Below are positions 1 through 8,296 of a stretch of DNA of 64,000 nucleotides, piece after piece; within the stretch, counting starts at the first letter, position 1; each line of letters begins with the position of its first letter. The notes below the pieces were generated by a model, which worked only from the letters and a program-made list of their open reading frames with translations, searched no databases and had not been told where the DNA came from. Position numbers and translations under genes: made by a program. The stretch comes from an uncultured Oscillospiraceae bacterium. Its GTDB lineage: Bacteria > Bacillota > Clostridia > Oscillospirales > Acutalibacteraceae. The DNA lies in contig CAOKRG010000005.1 of assembly GCA_948471095.1 (NCBI GenBank), positions 1-64,000 on the forward strand, written 5' to 3'.

Positions 1-129
1 CCCGGCCCCCGCCCGCGCTTCCGGCGGGGCGGCGAAACGCGGCGGGACGGGGAGGCGGCGGCCAATTTTGCGTCCTGGGGGCCCCGCCGCGGGGGCCCCA
101 ATGCGGGGGCCCCAGGCTTCCCCTAGGTG
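1..129. other. GC-rich left edge, no assignable gene
   Basis: This stretch is extremely GC-rich and contains repeated runs of GGGGCCCC. Reading frame 1 on the plus strand is open from the window edge to a TAG at 124-126, so it could be the tail of a gene that starts outside the window. The 41 residues are low-complexity (Arg, Gly, Pro) and match no family I recognise. The window edge prevents a firmer call. Confidence 0.2.
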
Positions 130-374
130 TATAGTAAATTAACTTTAGAACCTGTATTCATAAACACTCCGTCAATAAGCAAACGGAGATGCTTGCTGCG
201 TCCCTGAAGAGGCCTACGGCCCTTTTAAGTTCTGTTAATGCCTCCGGCGGCTTAGGGACTTTGTCCCTAAGAACCCTACCAGGTGCCTAACGCACCTGGA
301 CCGCGTACATTGGTTACCATTAACTGTCAGGTGATAGTTTGCCTGCTGTGAATACAGGTTCTTAATTAACTATA
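130..374. repeat. MITE-like hairpin repeat with terminal inverted repeats
   Basis: The two ends are imperfect inverted copies; both read TATAGT near the edge and AACCTGTATTCA further in. Inside is the basic scaffold of the family seen throughout this window: a hairpin CTTAGGGAC-TTT-GTCCCTAAG, then a hairpin CCAGGTGC-CTAA-CGCACCTGG, then ACCGCGTA. There is no coding capacity. The right arm runs into the downstream gene: the TAA of the MBL-fold gene (366-368) lies inside the terminal repeat. Confidence 0.75.
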
Positions 375-980
375 GGCAAGCACCGCCGTATGGGCCTCCA
401 TGCCCGGCTCGATCGCAATGCTGTCCCCCTCATACCGGTTCCAGGGGCCGCAGAGCTCCAAAAAGTCCTCCACCGGCCCGATTACGTCAAACCCAAAGCG
501 CTCCGACCGGTAGTGCATGGGAATAACCACCCGGGGCCGGATGGCCTCCAGAATGTTTTGGGCCTCCCGGGGCCCTACCGTGTAGTGCCCGCCTACCGGA
601 ACCATCACCGCGTCCAGGCCCTGCAGCCGTTCCAACTGGCCGGGGTCCGGCATGCAGCCAATGTCCCCCAGGTGCGCGGCCCGCACGCCGCCGCCCTCCA
701 GCAGGTACATGGTGTTGGGGCCCCGCAGCCGCCCCTGTTCCCCATCGTGGAAGCTTTCCAGCGCCGTCACACGAATGGGCTCCCCGTCCGTCTCCACGAT
801 GGCAACACCCTGCGCATAGTTGTGGTCGTGGTGCTGGTGGGTACACAGCACCCGGTTTGCGGTTTCGTGGACGTCCCGGCACCCGGGCACGCTGCCCGGC
901 GCGAAGGGGTCTATTACAATGCTGTAGCCGCCGCACTCCACCCGAAAGCAGGCGTGGCCCAGCCAGCGCAGTTTCATCAT
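366..980 (-). CDS. MBL-fold metal-dependent hydrolase (UlaG-like)
   Basis: A cytoplasmic metallo-beta-lactamase-fold protein of about 204 residues. It begins LRWLGHACF, typical of the UlaG/YtnP-like branch, and carries the dinuclear metal motif THQHHDH near residue 50, with later metal-ligand candidates GDIG and PMHY. The ATG at 978-980 is chosen because AGGGAGGAAGG lies just upstream; longer frames run into the preceding gene. It follows the esterase gene after 35 bp and is probably co-transcribed with it. The substrate cannot be told from sequence. The stop codon is supplied by the arm of an intergenic repeat. Confidence 0.85.
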   Translation of the reverse strand: MMKLRWLGHACFRVECGGYSIVIDPFAPGSVPGCRDVHETANRVLCTHQHHDHNYAQGVAIVETDGEPIRVTALESFHDGEQGRLRGPNTMYLLEGGGVRAAHLGDIGCMPDPGQLERLQGLDAVMVPVGGHYTVGPREAQNILEAIRPRVVIPMHYRSERFGFDVIGPVEDFLELCGPWNRYEGDSIAIEPGMEAHTAVLAYS

Positions 981-1015
981 ATTGATCGTCCTTCCTCCCT
1001 TTTTTACGTGACGCT

Positions 1016-2284
1016 TCAGCCCTTTTTCTGCTCCGCCAGCCATTCCAGCAGGCTGACCTCCCGGCCCTGCCATTGCACCGGCTGGCCGTCGTAGTCCGCC
1101 CGGCAGTCGTCGTTGAGCATGGGAATCCAGGCAAAGTGCCCGATGTACTCAAAGGGCTCCCCGTCCGGCCCTTGAAAGCCCTCGTGGATATCCTCGATCT
1201 TGTCCCAGAAGGTGAAGTGCACGTTCTCCGCCCCGGCGGCCATCAGGCGCTTGTAGGTGGCCTCCACCGTTTCCTCCGGCTTCACCACCGGGTCGTTTTT
1301 GGCGTGGGTGAACCAGATGGGCTTGTCCTTGATGCGGGCAATGTCCCCTTCGGTGATGACCTCATCGTAAAGGGCCTCGCACACCGGGAACGCCGCCGCG
1401 AAGAGCTCCGGGTAATCGAGGAGCATCCGCATGGTCATAAAGCCCCCGTTGCTGTCCCCGCCAATATAGACCCGTTCCCGGTCAATGCCCGGGTTCCGGT
1501 CCAGGAAGCCGTCGATGCAGGCCTTTAGGGCCTCGCTGTACATGCTCCGGCCCGTGCGGCCATACTCGCCGGAGCCATCGTTCATCCAGAAGGTCTCGGT
1601 CTGGGGGGCCAGCACATAGGCCCCGCCGAAGAGCTTCTGCACCCTGGGGGAGCTTAAGGCCACCACCTTGTTGCCCGTGTAGGCCACGGCGGGGTCCACG
1701 CCCCCCTCGCCCGCGCCGTGGAGCCAGATCAGCAGGGGCCGGGGGCCGGGCTCCACATTCTGAGGGATAAAATACCCGTAGCGCAGGGGCTGCTTCTCAT
1801 AACCGGAAACGCCGTGGAGCCAGCCGGCCCGGTCGGGGGCATGGTGCCCCAGGGGGAAGTCGAAGCTCAGGCCGGTCAAGGCCCCGCATTCTCCCTCCAA
1901 GGGCTTGTTTTGGGTGATGGTATAGCGCATCTTCACATAGACGTTCAGCCCTTCCGGCGCGGAGATCATAGAGGAGAGCTGGGCGCTGGGGCCATAGGCC
2001 ATGTCCAGGGCCGCGCAGTCCCCTTCGCTGGCCGGGGCCCCGTCCAGGCCGCAGGGGTAGGCGGCGGTCACCGGGATGTAGCCCTGGCTCAGCTCCTTAT
2101 CGTCCAGGGCCATCCAGCTTTTGGGCAGCAGAAGGGGCTCGCCCTTGGGGTCCAGACGCTGCACATAGACCGTGAACGCGTCCCGGGGCACAGCCCGCAC
2201 CTTGGCCGGAAGGGGAAGGATGATTTTGGTCACATAGGGCCCATAGTCGGTGATGTGGGAGACGGTGTAGTAACCTCTGCTCAT
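1016..2284 (-). CDS. alpha/beta hydrolase, PHB-depolymerase/prolyl-oligopeptidase-like esterase
   Basis: A serine hydrolase of 422 residues. The first 170 or so residues look like a beta-rich accessory domain; the catalytic domain follows. The oxyanion region is WLHGAGEGG, the nucleophile lies in GGDSNGG (Ser about 278), and the acid and base are probably NDP (Asp about 331) and IGHF (His about 383). No signal peptide is evident. The ATG at 2282-2284 has GGAGG five bases upstream; two upstream in-frame starts are less well placed. First gene of a likely two-gene unit with the MBL-fold hydrolase. Substrate unknown; a carbohydrate or polyester esterase role would be a guess. Confidence 0.8.
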   Translation of the reverse strand: MSRGYYTVSHITDYGPYVTKIILPLPAKVRAVPRDAFTVYVQRLDPKGEPLLLPKSWMALDDKELSQGYIPVTAAYPCGLDGAPASEGDCAALDMAYGPSAQLSSMISAPEGLNVYVKMRYTITQNKPLEGECGALTGLSFDFPLGHHAPDRAGWLHGVSGYEKQPLRYGYFIPQNVEPGPRPLLIWLHGAGEGGVDPAVAYTGNKVVALSSPRVQKLFGGAYVLAPQTETFWMNDGSGEYGRTGRSMYSEALKACIDGFLDRNPGIDRERVYIGGDSNGGFMTMRMLLDYPELFAAAFPVCEALYDEVITEGDIARIKDKPIWFTHAKNDPVVKPEETVEATYKRLMAAGAENVHFTFWDKIEDIHEGFQGPDGEPFEYIGHFAWIPMLNDDCRADYDGQPVQWQGREVSLLEWLAEQKKG

Positions 2285-2374
2285 AAGTACCTCCATAGAA
2301 TAATATTTTTTGCCATGGGTCAAGGGGACGCCTTAGGACGGGTGTGTCCGCTGGAGCGTTCTATTAAGGAAAAA

Positions 2375-2529
2375 GCTCACGAAGCGCAACCGTAAAAGTT
2401 TCGTCCACCTTTTCAAAGGTGGTGGGGGTGGAGGGGGCAAAGCCCCTCCCCGCCGGAGGCCACTCCGTATCACTCCCAAAAACTGCACCCTTTGGACACT
2501 CCCCCTCGGACGTCGGGGAGCGCCCCCGG
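2375..2529. repeat. B-type hairpin repeat
   Basis: The gap between the esterase and the small membrane gene holds a B-type copy of the modular repeat: a hairpin-forming segment GTCCACCTTTTCAAAGGTGG, then a degenerate second hairpin (GGGGGCAAAGCCCC-like), then CGCCGGAGGCCACTCCGTA. Apparent short reading frames here are translations of the repeat, not genes. Confidence 0.65.
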
Positions 2530-2712
2530 CTACCGCTTGACCCAAAAATAGATCCCGTATCCGATCAGACAAAGGGAGACCAGGCACGCCGAAGCCGCCG
2601 CCCCTATGGCGATGGACGTATGCCGCAGGGGCCCGGCCACCATGCTGACCACAATGGCCGCCCCGTCCGCCAGAAGCAAAAATTTATACAGCCTGCGCTC
2701 AATTTCCGTCAT
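2530..2712 (-). CDS. small two-helix membrane protein coupled to rsmA
   Basis: A 60-residue protein with two hydrophobic helices (about residues 12-27 and 33-57) and a basic C-terminal tail. I do not recognise a family. Its ATG lies inside the last codons of rsmA (14-bp overlap), so it is probably translated by coupling. The overlap and clean membrane topology argue for a real gene, but the function is unknown. Confidence 0.6.
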   Translation of the reverse strand: MTEIERRLYKFLLLADGAAIVVSMVAGPLRHTSIAIGAAASACLVSLCLIGYGIYFWVKR

Positions 2713-3586
2713 GGCTTGATTCCACCCTTTCCATTTTTCCCAGTTGATTGGCCAGCGCCGCGAACTGTTCCAGCGTCAGCTGCTCGGCCCGGACCGCCGG
2801 AGGGAGCCCCCCTTCCGCCATCGCCCGCTCCACCAGGGGCTTGGGCAGGCGCAGGCTGGCCGAGAGGGAGTTGGCCGCGGTCTTGCGCCGCTGGGCGAAA
2901 GCGCCCCGGGCCGTCCGGAAGAGCAGCGCCGGGTCCTCCACGGCAACCGGCGGCTGAGGCCGCATGTTCAGGCGGATCACAGCGGAATCCACCTTGGGCG
3001 GCGGCAAAAAGCTGCCCCGGCTCACCTCAAAGAGCACCTGGGGCTGGCAATGGTAGTGTACGCTGACGCTTACCGCCCCGCAGGCCCGCACCCCTGGCGG
3101 CGCGCAAAGCCGCTGGGCCGCCTCCTTCTGGACCATCACCGTAATGGCCGTCAGGGGCAGTCCGGCCTCCAAAAGGCCCATAATCACCGGCGAAGTGATG
3201 TAATAGGGCAGGTTGGCGCATACGCACACCGGCCCGCCCCCAAAGCGCTCCTGGATGAGCGCGGCCAGGTCCAGCTTCAGCACGTCCCCCTGGACCAGCT
3301 CCACGTTGGGACAGTCCGCCAGAGTCTCTTCCAGCACGGGGAAGAGCCGCCGGTCCAGCTCAATGGCGGCTACCTTTTCCGCCGCCTGGGCCAGCTCCCA
3401 GGTCAGCACGCCGACGCCCGGGCCGATCTCGATCACACCCCGGCAGGAGTCCGCCCCGCAGGCCTGGGCCATCTTGGGGCAGACCGTGGGGTTGATGAGA
3501 AAATTCTGGCCCATGGACTTGGCCAGCCGCAGGTCGTGCCGCGCCAAAAGCTCCCGCACAAAAGCCGGGTCCGACAGCCGGGACAT
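2699..3586 (-). CDS. rsmA: 16S rRNA dimethyladenosine transferase RsmA/KsgA
   Basis: Transfers four methyl groups from S-adenosylmethionine to two adjacent adenosines in helix 45 of 16S rRNA during small-subunit assembly. The 295-residue length is normal. Visible motifs are KSMGQNFLI near the start, the SAM-binding EIGPGVGVLT and the catalytic NLPYY. The ATG at 3584-3586 has AGGAGG seven bases upstream; an in-frame TTG two codons earlier is too close to the ribosome binding site. Followed by a small membrane protein gene with overlap. Confidence 0.97.
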   Translation of the reverse strand: MSRLSDPAFVRELLARHDLRLAKSMGQNFLINPTVCPKMAQACGADSCRGVIEIGPGVGVLTWELAQAAEKVAAIELDRRLFPVLEETLADCPNVELVQGDVLKLDLAALIQERFGGGPVCVCANLPYYITSPVIMGLLEAGLPLTAITVMVQKEAAQRLCAPPGVRACGAVSVSVHYHCQPQVLFEVSRGSFLPPPKVDSAVIRLNMRPQPPVAVEDPALLFRTARGAFAQRRKTAANSLSASLRLPKPLVERAMAEGGLPPAVRAEQLTLEQFAALANQLGKMERVESSHDGN

Positions 3587-3639
3587 GGGCAAGCCTCCTT
3601 TTTATAATTGAAAAATTGTTGATAAGTGGGCAAACTTTA

Positions 3640-3928
3640 AGTGCAGCAATAGGAATGCTGGGGTTGGGCCCACGTCCCGAAATGGGCCTACGGCCCTGGT
3701 AAGTACGTTTTGGCCTCCGGCGGCTTAAGGCTCTGCCTTAAGAATCCGCCAGGTGCCTAACGCACCTGGACCGCGTATATTGCCTACTTTTAACTGCCGG
3801 GGTAACAAATCAAGAAAGACTCTGGAGCGCAACATTAAAAGTTTCGTCCACCTTTTCAAAGGTGGCAGGGTTCTTAGGGACGGAGTCCCTAAGCCGCCGG
3901 AGGCCACTCCGTAACACTTCCCAATCAC
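3640..3928. repeat. A-type plus B-type hairpin repeats
   Basis: The 345-bp gap between rlmH and rsmA holds two repeat units. The first has a hairpin CTTAAGGC-TCT-GCCTTAAG, then CCAGGTGC-CTAA-CGCACCTGG and ACCGCGTA. The second is in the opposite orientation with TCCACCTTTTCAAAGGTGG and CTTAGGGAC-GGA-GTCCCTAAG. Both first hairpins have three-base loops, the empty form of the scaffold. No gene is seen. Confidence 0.75.
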
Positions 3929-3931
3929 CGT

Positions 3932-4402
3932 TCACTTATGGTACGGCGCACCCCGCAGAATTTGCAGCGCCCGGTACACCTGCTCGCACAGCATCACCCG
4001 GGCCAGCTGGTGGGGGAAGGTCATGGCCGACATGGAAATCCCCCGGCCCAGCCTCTTTACCTTGTCCGCCAAGCCGTAAGAACTGCCGATGACAAAGCTC
4101 ACCGCCCCCGGCGACTGCATAGCCCGCTCCAAAAGCCCGGCCAGCTCCTCCGAGCTCACGGCCCGGCCCTCCACGCACAGGGGCAGGACCTCCCCGGAAA
4201 GCTTGGACAGAATCTGGTCCGCCTCCCTGTACAGGGCCCCGGCGATCTCCCCCGCCGTGGGGTTCTGGCCCAGCCGGGCCTCGGGGAGCTCTATGATTTG
4301 AAATTTGCACAAGGGGCCCAGCCGCTTCTCATACTCCGCCACCGCGCCCCGCCAATAGGCCTCTTTCAACCGTCCCACGCAGACGACCCGCACCGAAAGC
4401 AT
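3932..4402 (-). CDS. rlmH: 23S rRNA pseudouridine-1915 N3-methyltransferase RlmH
   Basis: Methylates pseudouridine 1915 of 23S rRNA in the assembled ribosome; a SPOUT-class enzyme. The 156 residues match the usual length. The C-terminal knot region is clear: FVIGSSYGL, then MTFPHQLARVMLCEQVYRA and a YHK end. The ATG at 4400-4402 is preceded by AAGGAGG; the open frame extends 54 codons upstream only because it reads through an intergenic repeat. Stands alone between two repeat blocks. Confidence 0.96.
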   Translation of the reverse strand: MLSVRVVCVGRLKEAYWRGAVAEYEKRLGPLCKFQIIELPEARLGQNPTAGEIAGALYREADQILSKLSGEVLPLCVEGRAVSSEELAGLLERAMQSPGAVSFVIGSSYGLADKVKRLGRGISMSAMTFPHQLARVMLCEQVYRALQILRGAPYHK

Positions 4403-4439
4403 GGCCCGCCTCCTTATTGCTATATATTGCTCCGACAAT

Positions 4440-4742
4440 GAACAACAGGGGTTCCTTGGGTCGGGACTACGTCCCGAAGCGGGCCTACGGCCCTTTAAAG
4501 GAAGGGTTTGGAGTCTCGCCTGCCGGCTCGGTCGGTTTGCAGCTTGTCTGCCACTGGCAGACACTCACCCTCCGGCGGCTTAGGGGCGCTGGGTCTCGCC
4601 TTCCGGCTCGGTCGGTTCGCGGCATGTCTGCCACTGGCAGACGCTCACCCCCTAAGAACCCTGCAAGGGGCCGCGACTTCGCGCAGCGAAGGTCGACGCC
4701 CCTTGACCGCGTATGCTCCCGCTATCAAACATTGCGGTAATA
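4440..4742. repeat. A-type repeat with loop cassettes
   Basis: A loaded copy of the modular repeat. The first scaffold hairpin (CTTAGGGG...CCCCTAAG) has a cassette of about 60 bp in its loop, starting GTCTCGCC and ending GCTCACC. A second cassette of the same type lies just before it. The second scaffold hairpin (AAGGGGC...GCCCCTT) has a different GC-rich cassette in its loop. Short reading frames here encode only repeat sequence. Confidence 0.75.
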
Positions 4743-4747
4743 TGTAG

Positions 4748-5530
4748 CTAAAAAATAATCACATTCCCCTGGGTGTTCTCCACCGGGGCGGCTTCCAGCA
4801 GGAAGTCCACGTCCCGCACATAGCCTGCCTGGGTCAAGGCGGACAGGCTGGTGCTCAGCGCCCGCTCCGGGGTGTTGTTGGTGTCGCTCAAATGGCCCAG
4901 AATGAACCGCCGCACCCCGGACTGGACCAGAGTGGGCAAAATCCCCGCGCAGGCATCATTGGACAAATGCCCGTGGCTGGACAAAATGCGCCGCTTTAGC
5001 TGGGGATGGTAGGGGCCCGTGCGCAGCATCTCCACATCGTGGTTGGATTCCAGCACCACCGCGTCGCAGCCCAGCAGGGCCTCCTTCACCGGCTCGGAGA
5101 GGTAGCCCAAGTCCGTGGCCAGGCAGAATTTCCGGCCGTCCGCCGTCTCAATCCGGTAGCCCACCGGCTGGGCGCAGTCGTGGGAGGTAGGGAACGCCGT
5201 TATCTTCATACCGGCCAGCTCCTCCCCTCCGGTCACATCAATGAGCTCCACCCCGGCCGCCTGGTTGGAGATGGCGTCCAAGGTGCCCGGCGCGGCATAG
5301 ACCGGCAGGCCGTACTTTCGGGCCAGCACCCGAATGCCGCCCACATGGTCGATGTGCTCATGGGTCACCAAAACCGCCTTGACCGCCCGGGGCTCCACCC
5401 CGCACAGGCGCAGGACCCCCTCTATCCGGCGGCAGGAAGGGCCCGCGTCGATGAGCACGCCCTCGCTGCGGGAGCCGATGTAGTAGCTGTTCCCCTTGCT
5501 GCCCGAGAACAGCGGGCAAAGCCTCGCCAA
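4748..5530 (-). CDS. walJ: WalJ/YycJ-type MBL-fold exonuclease
   Basis: A 260-residue metallo-beta-lactamase-fold protein of the WalJ (YycJ) group, a family implicated in DNA metabolism and cell-wall homeostasis in Firmicutes. The N-terminus LCPLFSGSKGNSYYI and the metal motif THEHIDH (His57, His59, Asp61, His62) are characteristic; GHLSNDA and GHLSDTNN follow near the end. Translation should start at TTG (5528-5530), because two in-frame stops lie directly upstream and the family motif begins at once. In many Firmicutes the gene lies by walRK, which is not seen here. Confidence 0.9.
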   Translation of the reverse strand: MARLCPLFSGSKGNSYYIGSRSEGVLIDAGPSCRRIEGVLRLCGVEPRAVKAVLVTHEHIDHVGGIRVLARKYGLPVYAAPGTLDAISNQAAGVELIDVTGGEELAGMKITAFPTSHDCAQPVGYRIETADGRKFCLATDLGYLSEPVKEALLGCDAVVLESNHDVEMLRTGPYHPQLKRRILSSHGHLSNDACAGILPTLVQSGVRRFILGHLSDTNNTPERALSTSLSALTQAGYVRDVDFLLEAAPVENTQGNVIIF

Positions 5531-5705
5531 GTTTCATCACTTTCCTCTCGTCTGGCCTAAAAATCTGTTCCGATACAGCAAAGATCCCCTGCGCCTCCAA
5601 CGGGGGAGCCGGCGTCGGTAAATCCCTCGTTGGCCCGGCTCAGGGGTCAGTGGCCAGTTATCTTTTTGTAAAATGCCCCCGGCGGGGCGGTCCTTCTTAC
5701 GCGCC

Positions 5706-6998
5706 TCAGCCCACACGGTACATCCGGGGCTCCGGGTCGGACTGATAATAGATGTCGGCGCCCAGGCCAGCCAGCTTTTCTACAATATTCTCATATCCGC
5801 GCTCAATGAATTGAATATTCTCCACCTGGGTGGCGCCGCTGGCCATAAGTCCGGCCAAAATCATGGCAACGCCCGCCCGCAGGTCCAGGGCCCGCACCGG
5901 CGCGCCTTTCAGCTGGGCCACGCCCTCCACCACGGCCAGGCTGCCCTCCACGGTGATCTGCGCGCCCATGTTCCGCAGCTCGTCCACATATTTAAAGCGT
6001 CCGCCGCTGTAAATATTCTCCGTCACCATGCTCATGCCCCCGGCCATGGTCAGCAGGGTGGTAATCTGGGGCTGCATGTCCGTGGGAAAGCCCGGGTGGG
6101 GCTGGGTCTTCACATTGCACTTACGCAGCTGGCGGTCGCAGACGACGCGCACCGTGTCGTCGCCCTCCTCCACGGTCACGCCCATCTCCACCAGCTTGGC
6201 GGAAATGGACTCCAGGTGCTTGGGGGTCACGTTCTTCACGGTAACGTCCCCCCGGGTGGCGGCCGCGGCCATCATATAGGTGCCGGCCTCGATCTGGTCC
6301 GGAATGATGGCGTAAACGGCCCCCCGCAGCTGCTGGACCCCGTGGATCTTAATGGTGTCCGTGCCCGCGCCCCGGATATCCGCGCCCATGGTGTTCAAAA
6401 AGTTGGCCAGGTCCACCACATGGGGCTCCCGGGCGGCGTTCTCAATGACCGTCACGCCCCGGGCCTTGACGGCGGTGAGCATGGTGTTCATGGTGGCGCC
6501 CACAGAGACCACGTCCAGATAAATGTGGGCCCCAAACAGGTCGTTGGGGGCCGAGACCGAGATCATGCCGCCGTTGTCCAGGCTGTGCTGGCAGCCCAGG
6601 GCCTCGAAGCCCTTTAAGTGCTGGTCAATGGGCCGCACGCCGAAATTGCAGCCGCCGGGCATGGGGACCAGCGCCCGGCGGAACCGGCCCAGCAGAGCGC
6701 CGATGAAATAGTAGGAGCCCCGCATGCCCCTGGCCTCTTCCGTGCAGACCATGTGGCTCTCAATGGGCCTGGGGTCGATCACCATGGTGTGGGGGTCGGG
6801 GGACTCCACCACCGCGCCCAGCTCCCGGAGGATCTTGGCGGCGTCTTTTACATCGGAAATATCGGGCAGATTCTCAATGCGGCAGGGGGAATCCGCCAAA
6901 ATGGCGGCGGGCAGGATGGCCACGGCGGCGTTTTTGGCCCCGCTGATGTTGACCTCGCCGCACAGCCGGCGGCCTCCGTGGATCACGTATTTATCCAT
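5706..6998 (-). CDS. murA: UDP-N-acetylglucosamine 1-carboxyvinyltransferase MurA
   Basis: First committed step of peptidoglycan synthesis: transfers enolpyruvate from PEP to UDP-GlcNAc in the cytoplasm. The 430-residue protein has the substrate-binding AKNA near residue 21 and the fosfomycin-target cysteine in PGGCNFG (Cys117). The closing DLRAG and ERGYENI blocks are intact. The ATG at 6996-6998 has AGGAAGTGG upstream. Many Firmicutes carry two murA genes; only this one is in the window. Stands alone between walJ and the NUDIX gene. Confidence 0.97.
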   Translation of the reverse strand: MDKYVIHGGRRLCGEVNISGAKNAAVAILPAAILADSPCRIENLPDISDVKDAAKILRELGAVVESPDPHTMVIDPRPIESHMVCTEEARGMRGSYYFIGALLGRFRRALVPMPGGCNFGVRPIDQHLKGFEALGCQHSLDNGGMISVSAPNDLFGAHIYLDVVSVGATMNTMLTAVKARGVTVIENAAREPHVVDLANFLNTMGADIRGAGTDTIKIHGVQQLRGAVYAIIPDQIEAGTYMMAAAATRGDVTVKNVTPKHLESISAKLVEMGVTVEEGDDTVRVVCDRQLRKCNVKTQPHPGFPTDMQPQITTLLTMAGGMSMVTENIYSGGRFKYVDELRNMGAQITVEGSLAVVEGVAQLKGAPVRALDLRAGVAMILAGLMASGATQVENIQFIERGYENIVEKLAGLGADIYYQSDPEPRMYRVG

Positions 6999-7146
6999 AT
7001 TTCCACTTCCTAAAAACGGCCCGCAAAGGCCGGGTTTTGTTCTTCTCATAGTATTGGAGCTAACTGCTATAATAATACATCTGGGCAAAAAAGTCAATGG
7101 CTTCCCGGCAATAAGCGGCAGAAGAACAAAATTATGTCAACTAATC

Positions 7147-8127
7147 TCACGTCAAAATCCGGTCCCTCACGTCCGTCGCCAGCGTCAGGCCCTCCGGCAG
7201 CCGGGGGAAGCTCTCTTTCAAAACCAGAGGATAAATGGGGCTTTGTTCCACCTCCCCCGGGCTCAGCCAGGTGAAAAAGTGCTCGTCCCCGTCCGTATCC
7301 GCCAAGGTAAAATCTTCCGTCAGGCTAGGCAGATTTTCCCAGTCCAGCGCCGCCAGAAAGTACAGGGCAACCTCATGGACCGGCATGCCGCCCAGCGCGA
7401 AAAAGCTCTCGCAGACCCACAGGGGCCGGTCTATGCGGGCGCTTACGCCCAACTCCTCCCGGACTTCCCGGCACAGGGCCTCCTCCATGGCCTCATGCAG
7501 CTTCACCCGGCCCCCGGGCAGGTAGTAGTGGGAGATGTTGTCCTCCTTCATGGCCAGAAGCTTCCCCTCATGCACGAAGACCCCGGCCACCCGGAAGTTG
7601 AAGAGGCCCTGGCCGGACCGAAACTTGCAGTCCGGCCCCAGGGCGGGCTGGCCGTTCCGGTCCGAGACAAAGGCCAGCCGCTCCGGCAGGCGGGGGAAGC
7701 TCTGCTGGACAAAGTCCGGATGTATGTAGTCCGGCGAATCCTCCAGGGTCAGCCAGCGGTAAAAATGCCGCTGTCCGTCCGTGTCCAGCAGGGAAAAGGG
7801 CTCCGTCAGGCTGGGCAGGGCCTCCCCGTCCAGCTCTGTCAAAAAATAGAACTCCAGCCCATGATATGGCGGCTGGGCTTGGCTGTCCAGGCTTTCCCGC
7901 AGCCACAGGGGGCGCACCACCCGGGCCTTGACGCCCAGCTCCTCCCGGATTTCCCGGCACAGGGCCTCTTCCAGGGTCTCGTGCAGCCGCACCCGGCCCC
8001 CGGGCAGGTAGTGGAATCCGTCCCCGTCCTCCCAATCATGGACGCCCAAAAGCCTGCCGTCGCGCACAATGACCGCCCCCACCCGGAAGTTAAACCGGCC
8101 CTCCGGCGTCATAAAATTGCAATCCAT
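7147..8127 (-). CDS. tandem double-NUDIX hydrolase
   Basis: A 326-residue protein made of two similar NUDIX domains. Each has a full box of the form G-x5-E-x7-RE-x2-EE-x-G: in the first Gly44, Glu50, Arg58-Glu62-Glu63, in the second Gly206, Glu212, Arg220-Glu224-Glu225. Both domains share FNFRV near the start and SFPRLPE near the end, so the gene arose by internal duplication. Both sites look competent. The substrate (nucleoside diphosphate derivative) is unknown. The ATG at 8125-8127 follows AAGGAGGG. Confidence 0.88.
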   Translation of the reverse strand: MDCNFMTPEGRFNFRVGAVIVRDGRLLGVHDWEDGDGFHYLPGGRVRLHETLEEALCREIREELGVKARVVRPLWLRESLDSQAQPPYHGLEFYFLTELDGEALPSLTEPFSLLDTDGQRHFYRWLTLEDSPDYIHPDFVQQSFPRLPERLAFVSDRNGQPALGPDCKFRSGQGLFNFRVAGVFVHEGKLLAMKEDNISHYYLPGGRVKLHEAMEEALCREVREELGVSARIDRPLWVCESFFALGGMPVHEVALYFLAALDWENLPSLTEDFTLADTDGDEHFFTWLSPGEVEQSPIYPLVLKESFPRLPEGLTLATDVRDRILT

Positions 8128-8296
8128 AGAAAAACCCTCCTTGCTGGTATTGGGGAGAGCGTCCAAACCCGCCGCGAGACCGGCAAGGGCCGGAAAACGC
8201 CTCATTCAAAACAACGGAATTTGCACGCCCCCGTGTTGAGATGGACTCTCAGTATACCACGGCAAGGAGGGCGGAAATGTAAATTTTTTATAAATT

